From assembly GCF_019112525.1 (NCBI RefSeq), contig NZ_CP077800.1, positions 1,426,001-1,490,000 on the forward strand: a stretch of DNA of 64,000 nucleotides. Reading direction: 5' to 3'. The notes beneath the pieces were generated by a model that had not been told where the DNA came from, ran no database searches, and worked only from the letters and a program-made list of their open reading frames with translations. The position numbers and the translations under genes were made by a program. This DNA is from Modestobacter sp. L9-4 (GTDB lineage: Bacteria > Actinomycetota > Actinomycetes > Mycobacteriales > Geodermatophilaceae). Numbering within the stretch: the stretch's first letter is position 1; each line of letters begins with the position of its first letter. This document shows, piece by piece, positions 1 through 9,150 of the stretch.

Positions 1-2
1 TC

Positions 3-491
3 AGCGTGCAGGGCAACATGCTCGCCTCCGCCGACGTCCTGCCGGCCATGTCCCAGGCCTTCTCCGTGACCGGTGGCTCGCTCGCCGACCGGCTGCTCGC
101 CGCGCTGACCGCCGGGCAGGACGCCGGCGGCGACCTCCGCGGCCGGCAGTCCGCGGCCCTGCACGTGGTCAGCGGCGGCCCGGCCACCGACGACGACGAC
201 GGCGTCCGGCTCGACTTGCGGGTCGACGACTCCGGGGACCCGGTCGCCCAGCTGCGGATGCTCCGCAACCTGCAGCGCGCCTACGACGAGCGGGACTACG
301 AGACGCTCGCCGTCTTCGCCCCCGAGGGCGCCCGGGACCTCTACGCCGCGCTGGCCGCCTCCCGGCGCGGCGACCGGGCGGCGGCGCGCAGCGCACTGGA
401 GTCGATGCGGGCCCGGCCCGGCTGGTCGGCGTGGCTGGCGTCGATGGCCGGGGACTCCCGGCTGGCCGGGGTGTCCCGGCTGCTCGACTGA
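3..491 (+). CDS. DUF1028 family protein, C-terminal part (5' end outside window)
   Basis: The reading frame is open to the left edge, so the gene starts outside the window. The first visible residues, [14 protein letters not shown], followed by a stretch containing [16 protein letters not shown], match what I know of DUF1028 proteins (an Ntn-hydrolase-like family of unknown substrate, sometimes with a C-terminal peptidoglycan-binding region). The tail after about residue 70 ([19 protein letters not shown] and on) looks helical and could be a small TPR-like or lid segment. No function can be assigned beyond the family. The stop codon is followed by 167 bp of non-coding DNA before the next start. 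Confidence 0.75.
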   Translation, partial: SVQGNMLASADVLPAMSQAFSVTGGSLADRLLAALTAGQDAGGDLRGRQSAALHVVSGGPATDDDDGVRLDLRVDDSGDPVAQLRMLRNLQRAYDERDYETLAVFAPEGARDLYAALAASRRGDRAAARSALESMRARPGWSAWLASMAGDSRLAGVSRLLD

Positions 492-658
492 ACGACCGCT
501 CCGCGGCGGCCCTCGCCCCCTCACGCACCGTCACCGGCCTGGCCGGTGCCGTACCGCATCGGGTGATCCGCCCGTCCGCCACCTCAAGATGCCCGCGCCG
601 GTGCCGAACACGAGTGAGGCGGGACCCACCGGTCGCGCCGACGACCGTTGGAGGACCC

Positions 659-3040
659 GTGCGTTCCCGTACCCGTACCCCCCGCCGGACGGTCGCCGCG
701 CTGGCCGCGGCCACCGTCCTGCTCGGCGGCGTCCTGACGCTGGCCCAGCCGCCCGCCACGGAGACGCCGCTCACGACAGCCGCAGACGACGCCGGGGTGA
801 CGGCCCTGCCCCCCGCCTACGGGTGGTTCGAACCGGACACCGTCTGGAACGGCGACTTCGGCGACCCGACCGTGGTCCGGGTGGGGAACACGTACTACGC
901 CTACGCCTCACCGGTCGGTGGCCGGGTGCTCCCGGTGCTGACCAGCACCGACCTGCGGACCTGGAAGGTCCACCCCCGGTACGCCCCGCCCGGGAGCGTG
1001 CCGTACCAGAACGGCTTCGACCCGCTGACCGACCGCTCCGTCCCGGCCGAGGTGCAGAGCTGGGCGTCGAGGCTGCCACTGAGCACGCTCGACCGTGGCT
1101 GGAGCGCCTTCAACAACAACGACGCCCTGGTCAGCCGTCCGACCTGGGGCGTGCGGGCAGCCGACTCCTGGGTCGACCGCAACTACTGGGCGCCGGGCGT
1201 GTTCCCGATCGGCAGCACCTGGTACGCCTACTCCCCGGTCCTGTACTCCGACGGGCGCTTCTGCCTGACCGTCGCCTCGGCCACCTCGCCGCTGGGCCCC
1301 TTCCGTGACGTCAGCGGTGGCGGGCCGATCCAGTGCGAGGACGCGGCGGTCGACCCGGGAGGCTCGATCGACCCGGCCGGCTACCACGACGACGCCACCG
1401 GCAAGGACTACCTGATGTGGAAGTCCTCGGGGAAGGTCGACCACCACCCGTCCTCCCTCAAGGCCGTCGAGCTGGGCAGCAACGGCCTGCCGAAGCCGGG
1501 CGCGCCCGTCGTGAAGCTGCTCGAGACCGACTCCGCCTCCCCGTGGGAGGGCTTCACCATCGAGAACCCCTCGATGGTGAGGTTCGGCGGCACGACCTAC
1601 CTCTTCTACTCGGCCAACCTCTCCGACCCGCTGGACCGCATCGGGCACAGCAGCTACGCCAGCGGCTACGCGATCTGCCGCAACGGACCACTGGCCCCCT
1701 GCGAGCGGGCCGCGGCGAAGGTGCCGCTGCTGTCGAGCAACGGGACGGCGCAGGGGCCGGGCGGCTCCTCGGCGTTCGTGGCCGCCGACGGCAGCCTTCG
1801 CATGGCCTACGCGACGTTCTGGCTCGGTGAGAACATCGGCGGCCCGGTGCCCAACCCGCGCCGGATGGGCATCGCCACGCTGCTGCGCAACGGCGACGGC
1901 ACGCTCCGGGTCGCCGACGGCACCGGCCCGGTCTCCCCGGTGCAGGCGCTGTGGGCCTCGCGTGGCGGCGCGGCCGGCGCCCTGGGCCCGGCGGTGACCG
2001 CCGAGACCAACTTCGGCGACGTCGCGGCGGCCGAGCACTTCCGCAACGGCTCCGTCTACTGGTCCACGACCACCGGCGCGCACTCGGTGCAGGGGGCGAT
2101 CCGCGACAAGTGGGCCTCGCTCGGCTGGCAGGGCGGGACACTGGGCTTCCCCACCACCGACGAGGTCGCGCTGGCCGGCGGGGCGGTGAGCCACTTCCAG
2201 GGCGGCTCCGTCTACTGGTCGCCGGGGGGCGGCGCACACGTCGTCCGTGGGCTGATCCGGGACGCCTGGGCGGCCAGCGGCTGGCAGGCCGGCCCGCTGG
2301 GCTACCCGGTCACCGACGAGGTCGCGCTGCCCGGCGGCGGCGCGGTCACCCACTTCCAGGGCGGGTCCGTCTACTGGTCGCCGAGCACCGGCGCGCACGC
2401 TGTCCGCGGGGCCATCCGTGACCTGTGGGCGGCCAACGGCTGGCAGGCCGGGTCGCTGGGCTACCCGGTCACCGACGAGGTCGCGCTGCCCGGCGGGGCC
2501 GTCACCCACTTCCAGGGCGGCTCGGTCTACTGGTCGGCCGCCACGGGCACGCACGTCGTCCGTGGGCTGATCCGGAGCGCCTGGGCGGCCAGCGGCTGGC
2601 AGGCCGGCCCACTGGGCTACCCGACCACCGATGAGCTCCCCCTGCGCAACGGCGCCGTCACCCACTTCCAGGGCGGCTCCGTCTACTGGTCGCCGGCCAC
2701 CGGTGCGCACGTCGTCCGCGGGGCCATCCGCGACGTGTGGGCGGCCAGCGGCTGGGAGGCCGGCCCGGTCGGCTACCCCACCACCGACGAGCTGGCGCTG
2801 CCCGGCGGCGCCGCGGTGAGCCACTTCGAGCGCGGCTCGGTCTACTGGTCGCCGGCCACCGGCGTGCACCTGGTGATGGGCGCGATCCGCGACCGCTGGA
2901 ACGAGCTGGGCGCCGAACGGTCGTCGTTGGGCTTCCCGACCAGCGACGAGTACGCCGGCTCCGGCGGTCGGCGCACCGACTTCCAGGGCGGCTCCATCGT
3001 GTGGACGCCCAGCACGGGAGCCGTCGTCCTCGCCCGTTGA
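659..3040 (+). CDS. Secreted GH43-like five-bladed propeller protein with LGFP repeats
   Basis: A GTG start at 659 with GGAGG four bases upstream is chosen because it opens directly on a signal peptide (RSRTRTPRR, then a hydrophobic Ala/Leu/Val core ending near AQPPA). In-frame codons upstream give no sensible protein. About 793 residues. Residues ~55-430 resemble the family 43 glycosidase propeller: FGDPTVVRVGNTYYAYASP, then NYWAPGVFPIGSTWYAY, then WEGFTIENPSMVRFGGTTYL. Such enzymes usually cleave arabinan or xylan; the substrate here is unknown. About seven LGFP repeats (period near 52 residues; GFPTTDEV, GYPVTDEV, GYPTTDEL) follow, ending in a variant repeat with GFPTSDEY. LGFP repeats are thought to hold proteins on the actinobacterial cell wall; there is no sortase motif. 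Likely role: wall-bound polysaccharide hydrolase or binder. Confidence 0.82.
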   Translation: MRSRTRTPRRTVAALAAATVLLGGVLTLAQPPATETPLTTAADDAGVTALPPAYGWFEPDTVWNGDFGDPTVVRVGNTYYAYASPVGGRVLPVLTSTDLRTWKVHPRYAPPGSVPYQNGFDPLTDRSVPAEVQSWASRLPLSTLDRGWSAFNNNDALVSRPTWGVRAADSWVDRNYWAPGVFPIGSTWYAYSPVLYSDGRFCLTVASATSPLGPFRDVSGGGPIQCEDAAVDPGGSIDPAGYHDDATGKDYLMWKSSGKVDHHPSSLKAVELGSNGLPKPGAPVVKLLETDSASPWEGFTIENPSMVRFGGTTYLFYSANLSDPLDRIGHSSYASGYAICRNGPLAPCERAAAKVPLLSSNGTAQGPGGSSAFVAADGSLRMAYATFWLGENIGGPVPNPRRMGIATLLRNGDGTLRVADGTGPVSPVQALWASRGGAAGALGPAVTAETNFGDVAAAEHFRNGSVYWSTTTGAHSVQGAIRDKWASLGWQGGTLGFPTTDEVALAGGAVSHFQGGSVYWSPGGGAHVVRGLIRDAWAASGWQAGPLGYPVTDEVALPGGGAVTHFQGGSVYWSPSTGAHAVRGAIRDLWAANGWQAGSLGYPVTDEVALPGGAVTHFQGGSVYWSAATGTHVVRGLIRSAWAASGWQAGPLGYPTTDELPLRNGAVTHFQGGSVYWSPATGAHVVRGAIRDVWAASGWEAGPVGYPTTDELALPGGAAVSHFERGSVYWSPATGVHLVMGAIRDRWNELGAERSSLGFPTSDEYAGSGGRRTDFQGGSIVWTPSTGAVVLAR

Positions 3041-3053
3041 GCCGCCGCTCACG

Positions 3054-3089
3054 ACCGGCCGGTGCGAGGGCGACCTCGCACCGGCCGGT
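3054..3089. terminator. Perfect 16-bp hairpin after GH43/LGFP gene
   Basis: A perfect inverted repeat (arms 3054-3069 and 3074-3089, loop GCGA) starts 13 bp after the stop codon. There is no T-tract. I read it as a strong terminator-like hairpin typical of high-GC actinobacteria. Confidence 0.6.
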
Positions 3090-3302
3090 GCGCCTGAGGC
3101 GGGCGGGACCGGTGGGCCACCTCCTCCGAGGGCCAGTCCTCTACCACGTGTCCTGACGCTCCGCAGCGGGTCGGTCACCCATAATCAGGACGTCCTCCGA
3201 CCGGCCCTCCACCCGTCCCCGCCCGCGTCTGCGTGCCGGAGGCGGCCGTGCCGCTCGACGCCCGTCCTGCCGTGCAGGACCAGCTCCACCCCTGGGGGAA
3301 CC

Positions 3303-3923
3303 ATGTCCGCACCATCCCGCAGTCGGGCCGGCGTGACGCTCGTGTCGGTCCTCGTGCTGGCCGTCGTCGCCGCAGCCGTCCTCCTTGGCCGGGGTGACGC
3401 GCCCGGCACCGCGGCCGCGGCCGGACCGGCCACCAGCACCGCGACCACCACCGCCACGGCCACGGCCGCTGAGCAGCCGTCCGCGGCCGCCGCCACCTCC
3501 ACGGCGCCCCGGACCACCGCCGCCACGACCTCGTCCACCGTCGTGCCGGCCGCGACGGCCTCGCTCGGGCCGACCGAGATCCCGACGGCCGTCGCGACCG
3601 ACCGGCCCGACACCGCCGCCCCCGGCAGCGCCGACGTCGTCATCACCTACGCCGGCTGGGACGCCGGCACCGCCTCGGTCGAGGTCAACGCCTTCGTGTC
3701 CGGCGTCATCGAGGACGGTGGCACCTGCACCGCGACGCTGACCCTCGGGTCGACCACCCGCACCGTCACCGCACCGGCCGCCGGCGACGCCACCACGACC
3801 GGCTGCGCGCCGATGATCGTCACCGGCGACCAGCTCTCCGCCGGTGACTGGCAGGCCGTCGTGTCCTACACCTCCGCCACGGCGGAGGGGCGGTCCCCGG
3901 TGACCGGGGTGTCCGTCCCGTGA
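3303..3923 (+). CDS. Small secreted Ser/Thr/Ala-rich protein, coupled to the downstream LGFP gene
   Basis: ATG at 3303 is preceded by a purine-rich GGGGGAA. The 206-residue product has one N-terminal hydrophobic helix (about residues 11-28, TLVSVLVLAVVAAAVLL) that is a signal anchor or uncleaved signal peptide. A low-complexity Ala/Thr linker of about 90 residues follows, then a C-terminal region of about 100 residues (from DVVITYAGWDAGTASVEV) that looks like a beta-sandwich with two cysteines, probably a disulfide. I do not recognise a family. The stop codon overlaps the GTG of the next gene by 4 nt, so the two are translated together and the protein is probably a partner of that LGFP protein at the surface. 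Confidence 0.65.
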   Translation: MSAPSRSRAGVTLVSVLVLAVVAAAVLLGRGDAPGTAAAAGPATSTATTTATATAAEQPSAAAATSTAPRTTAATTSSTVVPAATASLGPTEIPTAVATDRPDTAAPGSADVVITYAGWDAGTASVEVNAFVSGVIEDGGTCTATLTLGSTTRTVTAPAAGDATTTGCAPMIVTGDQLSAGDWQAVVSYTSATAEGRSPVTGVSVP

Positions 3924-6900
3924 TCCCCCGGCCGGGGGCGTCGTCCTGGGCCTGGGCACGGCGGCTCGGACTGCTCGTCGCCGTGCTGGCGCTCGCCCTG
4001 GTCGCGGTGCTGGGCGGGGCCAGCTCGCCGGCCGGTCGCAGTCCGGCCGACACGACCGCAGCCACCGCCCCCGCCCTGGCGCTGGCTGCCGACGCGAGCC
4101 AGTTCCGGCCGGGCAACATCATCAGCGACAACATGTTCTTCGACGGCGCGGCGATGGCCGAGCCGGAGATCCAGGCCTTCCTCACCGCCAAGGGCGCCAA
4201 CTGCCGGGCTGCGGCGATGCCCTGCATCAAGGACATCCGTCTCGACACCCCGACCATCGCCGCCGACGCCTACTGCAGCGGCTACGCCGGGGCGCGGCAG
4301 GAGAGCGCCGCCTCGGTCATCGCGAAGGTCGGCCGGGCCTGCGGGATCAGCCAGCGGGCGATCCTCGTGATCATGGAGAAGGAGCAGGGGCTCATCCGCA
4401 AGACGAGCCCCACCGTGCGCGGCTACGACGCCGCGCTGGGCTTCGCCTGCCCGGACACCGCACCCTGCGACCCGGCCTACGCCGGGTTCGCCAAGCAGAT
4501 CTACTACGGCGTCCGCGTGTTCAAGGTCTACGCGGCGACCGCCGGCACCCGCAACTACCGCGCCGGGCGCAACAACTACGTGCAGTACAACCCGGACGCC
4601 GGCTGCGGCGGCTCCCAGGTCTACATCGAGAACCAGGCGACGGCCGGCCTGTACGTCTACACGCCCTACCAGCCCAACGCCGCCGCACTGGCCGCCGGCT
4701 ACGGCAGTGCTCCGTGCGGCGCGTACGGCAACCGCAACTTCTGGCTCTACTACACCGACTGGTTCGGCTCGACGCAGTCGCCGGGCGGCAACGCCGTCGT
4801 CACGCGCGCGCTGGCACCGGGCGCCTCGACGGTGCTGGGCACCGCCAGCGGCAGCGTCGTCTGCGGCCTGGCCGACGGCGGCTGCTACCAGGCCTTCGCC
4901 AAGGGCTCCGTCTACTGGTCACCCGGCACCGGCGCGCAGATCGTCAAAGGGCTGGTCCGCGACCGGTGGGCGGCGCTGGGCTGGGAGACGGGCTCGCTCG
5001 GGTACCCCACGGGCGAGGAGGTCTGCGGCCTGGTGGGCAGTGGCTGTTATCAGAACTTCCAGAAGGGGATGGCCTACTGGTCCCCCGCCTCCGGCGCCTG
5101 GTCGGTCCGCGGGCTGATCAAGGACGCCTGGGCCGCCTCCGGCTGGGAGGGCGGCGCTCTCGGGTACCCCCTCTCCGACGAGAGCTGCGGCCTGGTCGGC
5201 GACGGCTGTTGGAGCCGGTTCCAGAAGGGCTCGATCTACTACGCCCCGGCGACCGGCACCCAGACCGTCCTGGACGGCCCGGTGAGCGACCGGTGGGCAG
5301 CCCAGGGCCGCGAGAACGGCGCGCTGGGCTACCCGGTCAGCGGCACGATGTGCGGTCTGGCCGGCGGCGGTTGCTGGCAGGTGTTCCAGGGCGGCTCGGT
5401 CTACTGGACCCCGGCCACCGGCGCCCGGGTCGTGCAGGGCGACGTCCGCGACCACTGGGGCGCCCTCGGGTGGGAGACCGGCACGCTCGGCTACCCGGTC
5501 GGCGAGCAGGTCTGCGGCCTGGCCGGCGGCGGTTGCTACCAGGACTTCCAGAACGCGACGGTCTACGACTCCCCCGGCTCGGGCGCCTGGTCGGTGCGCG
5601 GGGTGATCAAGGAGAAGTGGGGCACCTGGGGCTGGGAGGCCGGCTCGCTGGGCTATCCCGTGTCCGACCAGGTCTGCGGCCTGAGCGGCGGGGGGTGCTT
5701 CAGCGAGTTCCAGCGCGGCGCCGTCTACTGGTCGCCGGCCACCGGCGTGCACGTGGTGGCCAGCGGTCCGGGCCGGGACGCCTGGGCCGCCCAGGGCTGG
5801 GAGAGGGGCGCGCTGGGCTACCCCGTGGGCGACACCGTCTGCGGGCTGACCGGCGGCGGCTGCTTCACCTCCTTCCAGCAGGGCACGGTCTACTCCTCCA
5901 CCGCCACCGGCGGGCAGGTCGTGGCCAACGGCCCGCTGCGCGACGTCTGGGCCGCGCAGGGCTTCGAGACCGGCGCCCTGGGCTACCCGACCGGCAACGC
6001 CGTGTGCGGCCTGCCCGACCGCGCCTGCACGCAGAGGTTCCAGGGCGGCACCGTCACCACCTCAGCGACCACCGGAACCCACGCGGTGACCGGGGCGGTG
6101 CACGTGGCCTGGACCCGCTGGGGCGGGGTGTCCGGCGACCTCGGCCACCCGACCGACGACCAGCGGTGCGGGTTGGCCGCCGGCGGCTGCACCCAGACGT
6201 TCCAGGGCGGCAGCGTCTACGACTCCGCCGACACCGACGCCCGGATGGTCCGCGGCGCGATCCGCGACGTCTGGGTGTCCCGAGGCGCGCAGGACGGCGC
6301 ACTGGGGTACCCGACCAGCGACGAGGTGTGCGGCCTGGTCGGGGGCGGCTGCTTCACGTGGTTCCAGGGCGGGGCCGTCTACTTCTCCCCTGGCACCGGC
6401 GTCCGCGTGCTGACCGGACCCGTGCTCGACAAGTGGAGCACCCAGCGCTACGAGACCGGTCTGCTGGGCTACCCGGTCGCCGACCAGGTGTGCGGTCTGA
6501 CCGGCGCCGGCTGCGCCCAGCAGTTCCAGGGCGGGTCGGTCTACTGGACCGCGTCGACCGGGGCCCGGCAGGTGATCGGCGCCGTCCGCGACGCGTGGGT
6601 CGCACAGGGCGCCGAGCGCGGCGCGCTGGGCTACCCGCTGGCCGACGAGGTCTGCGGGCTGGCGCGCAACGGCTGCTACCAGGCGTTCCAGGGCGGGTGG
6701 GTCTACTTCAGCCCGGCCGGGGGCGGTCACGCGCTGACCGGTCAGCTCCAGGCCGCGTGGGCGGCCCTCGGCTGGGAGAACGGCGCCCTCGGCTACCCGA
6801 CCGGGGATGCGGTCTGCGGGCTGACCGGCGGCGGCTGCTCGCAGCGGTTCGAGCGGGGCAGCCTCTACTGGACGGCGGGCACGGGGGCGCACCTCGTGCG

Positions 6901-7222
6901 GGGTGCGGTCCGCGACTCCTGGACGGCGCAGGCCGCGGAGCAGGGCCCCCTGGGCTACCCGGTCACCGACGAGGTCTGCGGCCTGGCCCGCAACGGCTGC
7001 TACCAGGCGTTCCAGAACGGCTGGACGTACTTCAGCCCGGCCACCGGCGCACATCCGCTGAGCGGCCCGGTCCAGGCCGCCTGGGCCGCGCAGGGCTGGG
7101 AGACCGGGAAGCTGGGCTACCCGACCGGCGACCCGGTGACCACCGGCGCGACCGTCACCCAGCGGTTCGAGGGCGGCACCCTGGTGCTCGACCGGCAGTC
7201 GGGCCGGGTCACCCGCGGCTGA
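3920..7222 (+). CDS. Large secreted LGFP protein (about 15 repeats) with an N-terminal lysozyme-like domain
   Basis: The GTG at 3920 overlaps the preceding stop (GTGA). 1100 residues. A signal peptide (about residues 1-45) precedes a domain of ~230 residues starting QFRPGNIISDNMFFDG and containing AILVIMEKEQGLIRKTSP; this block is seen in actinobacterial LGFP proteins and, with its Glu-containing helix and aromatic-rich end (NFWLYYTDWFGST), suggests a lysozyme/glucosaminidase-like peptidoglycan module. Catalysis is inference. Then come about 15 repeats of ~54 residues. Fourteen begin with a Cys-pair signature, VCGLxGGGC, absent from most repeats in the other LGFP proteins of the window. The last repeat (GYPTGDPVTTGATVTQRFEG) lacks the cysteines and acts as a cap. 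Probable cell-wall-bound surface protein or autolysin. Confidence 0.8.
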   Translation: MIPRPGASSWAWARRLGLLVAVLALALVAVLGGASSPAGRSPADTTAATAPALALAADASQFRPGNIISDNMFFDGAAMAEPEIQAFLTAKGANCRAAAMPCIKDIRLDTPTIAADAYCSGYAGARQESAASVIAKVGRACGISQRAILVIMEKEQGLIRKTSPTVRGYDAALGFACPDTAPCDPAYAGFAKQIYYGVRVFKVYAATAGTRNYRAGRNNYVQYNPDAGCGGSQVYIENQATAGLYVYTPYQPNAAALAAGYGSAPCGAYGNRNFWLYYTDWFGSTQSPGGNAVVTRALAPGASTVLGTASGSVVCGLADGGCYQAFAKGSVYWSPGTGAQIVKGLVRDRWAALGWETGSLGYPTGEEVCGLVGSGCYQNFQKGMAYWSPASGAWSVRGLIKDAWAASGWEGGALGYPLSDESCGLVGDGCWSRFQKGSIYYAPATGTQTVLDGPVSDRWAAQGRENGALGYPVSGTMCGLAGGGCWQVFQGGSVYWTPATGARVVQGDVRDHWGALGWETGTLGYPVGEQVCGLAGGGCYQDFQNATVYDSPGSGAWSVRGVIKEKWGTWGWEAGSLGYPVSDQVCGLSGGGCFSEFQRGAVYWSPATGVHVVASGPGRDAWAAQGWERGALGYPVGDTVCGLTGGGCFTSFQQGTVYSSTATGGQVVANGPLRDVWAAQGFETGALGYPTGNAVCGLPDRACTQRFQGGTVTTSATTGTHAVTGAVHVAWTRWGGVSGDLGHPTDDQRCGLAAGGCTQTFQGGSVYDSADTDARMVRGAIRDVWVSRGAQDGALGYPTSDEVCGLVGGGCFTWFQGGAVYFSPGTGVRVLTGPVLDKWSTQRYETGLLGYPVADQVCGLTGAGCAQQFQGGSVYWTASTGARQVIGAVRDAWVAQGAERGALGYPLADEVCGLARNGCYQAFQGGWVYFSPAGGGHALTGQLQAAWAALGWENGALGYPTGDAVCGLTGGGCSQRFERGSLYWTAGTGAHLVRGAVRDSWTAQAAEQGPLGYPVTDEVCGLARNGCYQAFQNGWTYFSPATGAHPLSGPVQAAWAAQGWETGKLGYPTGDPVTTGATVTQRFEGGTLVLDRQSGRVTRG

Positions 7223-7239
7223 CCGCCCGCACGCCGCCG

Positions 7240-7290
7240 CACGACGACGCCCGCCGCCCCCGCATCCCGGGGACGGCGGGCGTCGTCGTG
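7240..7290. terminator. Bidirectional hairpin between convergent genes
   Basis: Perfect 17-bp arms at 7240-7256 and 7274-7290 with a 17-nt loop that can itself pair. It sits between the convergent LGFP gene and purE, so it can end both transcripts. No T-tract. Confidence 0.65.
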
Positions 7291-7306
7291 TCCGCCGCGG
7301 GGCGGG

Positions 7307-7816
7307 TCAGTCCGACAGCTGCTGCTGCAGACGCGCGTCGCGCTCCACCACGGAGTCGGCCAGCGCCGCCTGGAAGCGCTCGACGGCCGCGCGCAGCTCC
7401 GGGTCGCCGGCGGCCAGGATGCGCACGGCCAGCAGCCCGGCGTTGCGGGCGCCGCCGATCCCCACGGTCGCGACCGGCACGCCGGCCGGCATCTGCACGA
7501 TCGACAGCAGGCTGTCCATGCCGTCGAGCTGGCCCAGCGGCCGCGGCACACCGATCACCGGCAGCGGCGTGGCGGCAGCGACCATGCCGGGCAGGTGGGC
7601 CGCTCCCCCGGCGCCGGCGACGATGACCCGCAGCCCGCGACCGGCCGCGGCCTCGGCGTAGTCGAGCATCCGCCGCGGCGTGCGGTGCGCGGAGAGCACG
7701 TGCACCTCGTACGGGACGCCGAACTCGGTGAGTGCCTCGGCGGCCGGGGTCATGGTGGGCCAGTCGGAGTCGCTGCCCATGACGATGCCGACGACGGGGT
7801 CCCGGGTGTCGCTCAT
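7307..7816 (-). CDS. purE: N5-carboxyaminoimidazole ribonucleotide mutase
   Basis: 169 residues, the normal size for class I PurE. It carries [10 protein letters not shown] near the N-terminus, the active-site [11 protein letters not shown], and [13 protein letters not shown]. PurE converts N5-CAIR to CAIR, the step after PurK in purine synthesis. ATG at 7816 lies only 4 bp after the purK stop, so the two are one operon, with purK first. The last residues after about 150 are less conserved. Confidence 0.97.
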   Translation of the reverse strand: MSDTRDPVVGIVMGSDSDWPTMTPAAEALTEFGVPYEVHVLSAHRTPRRMLDYAEAAAGRGLRVIVAGAGGAAHLPGMVAAATPLPVIGVPRPLGQLDGMDSLLSIVQMPAGVPVATVGIGGARNAGLLAVRILAAGDPELRAAVERFQAALADSVVERDARLQQQLSD

Positions 7817-7820
7817 CTGC

Positions 7821-9026
7821 TCAGTGCTCCTCGTCGAAGGCGAACGCAGGGTCGACCACGCCGTCGGCGAGGTACCGCGCCGCCGCCACGGCCCGGGCGC
7901 GGACCTCGGTCAGGTCGGTGCCCAGTGCGGTGACGTGCCCGAGCTTGCGGCCCCGGCGCTGCCCCTTGCCGTACCAGTGCAGCTTCACGTCGGGCCAGTG
8001 CGCCATCAGGTGGTGCACGCGCTCGTCGACACCCGGCCCGGCCCACGCCTCGTCGGCCGCCTCGCCGCCGAGCACGTTGGCCATCACCACGACCGGCGCG
8101 GTCATCGCCGTGGAGCCCAGCGGGTAGTCCAGGACGGCGCGCAGGTGCTGCTCGAACTGGCTGGTGCGAGCGCCCTCGATCGTCCAGTGCCCGGAGTTGT
8201 GCGGGCGCATGGCCAGCTCGTTGACCAGGACGCCGTCGGCGGTCTGGAACAGCTCGACGGTGAGCATGCCGACCACGCCGAGGGAGTCGGCCAGCCGCAC
8301 GGCGAGCTCCTGGGCGGCGGTGGCCAGCTCGTCGTCCAGGTCCGGCGCCGGCGCGTACACCTCGTTGCAGACGCCGTCGCGCTGCACGGTCTGCACGACC
8401 GGCCAGACGGCGACCTGCCCGAACGGCGAGCGGGCCACCTGGGCGGCGAGCTCGCGGACCATGGGCACGCGCTCCTCGGCCAGCAGCGTGCCGTGCCGCT
8501 CGAGCAGGACGGCGACCTCGTCGGGCCCGGGGACGACGAACACGCCCCGGCCGTCGTAGCCACCGCGCGGGGTCTTCAGCACGATCGGCCACCCGACCTC
8601 GTCGGCGAAGGCGGTCGCCTGGTGCACGGTCGCGACCTCGGCCCAGGCGGGCTGCGGCTCACCGGCCGCGGCGAGCGCGCGCCGCAACACGAGCTTGTCC
8701 TGGGCGTGCACCAGCGCGGCCGACCCGGGGGCGACCCGGTGGCCGGCGTCCTCGAGTGCCCTCAGGTGCGCGGTCGGCACGTGCTCGTGGTCGAAGGTGA
8801 CCACGGAGGCGCCCTCGGCCAGCCGCTGGAGGTCGGCCAGCTCGCGGTGGTCGCCGAGCTGCACGTCGGCGGCGACCAGCGCGGCCGACTCGTCGGGCGA
8901 GGCGGCCAGCACCCGCAGGGACTGGCCCAGCGCGATGGCCGCCTGGTGGGTCATCCGGGAGAGCTGGCCGCCGCCGACCATGGCCACGACGGGCAGCCCG
9001 GTGCGCGGGTCGGTGGGTGCGTTCAT
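7821..9026 (-). CDS. purK: N5-carboxyaminoimidazole ribonucleotide synthase
   Basis: 401 residues, ATP-grasp enzyme. N-terminal [12 protein letters not shown] is the family nucleotide-fold start; DHEHVP, the ATP-grasp loop [14 protein letters not shown], and [17 protein letters not shown] are diagnostic. It makes N5-CAIR from AIR, bicarbonate and ATP and feeds PurE, which is encoded immediately downstream. ATG at 9026 is supported by a TAGCGT hexamer 9 bp upstream, suggesting a leaderless or nearly leaderless mRNA. Confidence 0.97.
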   Translation of the reverse strand: MNAPTDPRTGLPVVAMVGGGQLSRMTHQAAIALGQSLRVLAASPDESAALVAADVQLGDHRELADLQRLAEGASVVTFDHEHVPTAHLRALEDAGHRVAPGSAALVHAQDKLVLRRALAAAGEPQPAWAEVATVHQATAFADEVGWPIVLKTPRGGYDGRGVFVVPGPDEVAVLLERHGTLLAEERVPMVRELAAQVARSPFGQVAVWPVVQTVQRDGVCNEVYAPAPDLDDELATAAQELAVRLADSLGVVGMLTVELFQTADGVLVNELAMRPHNSGHWTIEGARTSQFEQHLRAVLDYPLGSTAMTAPVVVMANVLGGEAADEAWAGPGVDERVHHLMAHWPDVKLHWYGKGQRRGRKLGHVTALGTDLTEVRARAVAAARYLADGVVDPAFAFDEEH

Positions 9027-9035
9027 CGGGGCAGG

Positions 9036-9041
9036 ACGCTA
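9036..9041 (-). promoter_or_regulatory. Putative -10 (TAGCGT), purK, near-leaderless
   Basis: TAGCGT reads on the minus strand, with 9 bp between the hexamer and the purK ATG and no Shine-Dalgarno sequence between them. Confidence 0.5.
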
Positions 9042-9063
9042 CCGGGAGGGCACCGGCACCACG

Positions 9064-9103
9064 CACGAGAGGGAGCCGTCCGGGCGGACGGCTCCCTCTC
9101 GTG
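9064..9103. terminator. Perfect 18-bp hairpin after ppm1
   Basis: Arms 9064-9081 and 9086-9103, loop GGGC. It lies between ppm1 and the promoter of purK on the minus strand and separates the two transcription units. No T-tract. Confidence 0.65.
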
Positions 9104-9150
9104 GGACGACGCCGACGCCGGTCGGGCGCGTCAAGGTCAGGTGGGGCAGG

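Noticed and set aside
821-870. A tRNA T-loop-like GGTTCGAA string
   Set aside because: It lies in the GH43 coding frame and no acceptor, D or anticodon stems can be formed around it.
4714-7626. A 970-codon + strand frame overlapping the 15-repeat LGFP gene
   Set aside because: It is a +1 shadow: the repeated Arg/Leu/Pro text follows the LGFP period and it runs on past the real stop and the terminator into purE antisense.
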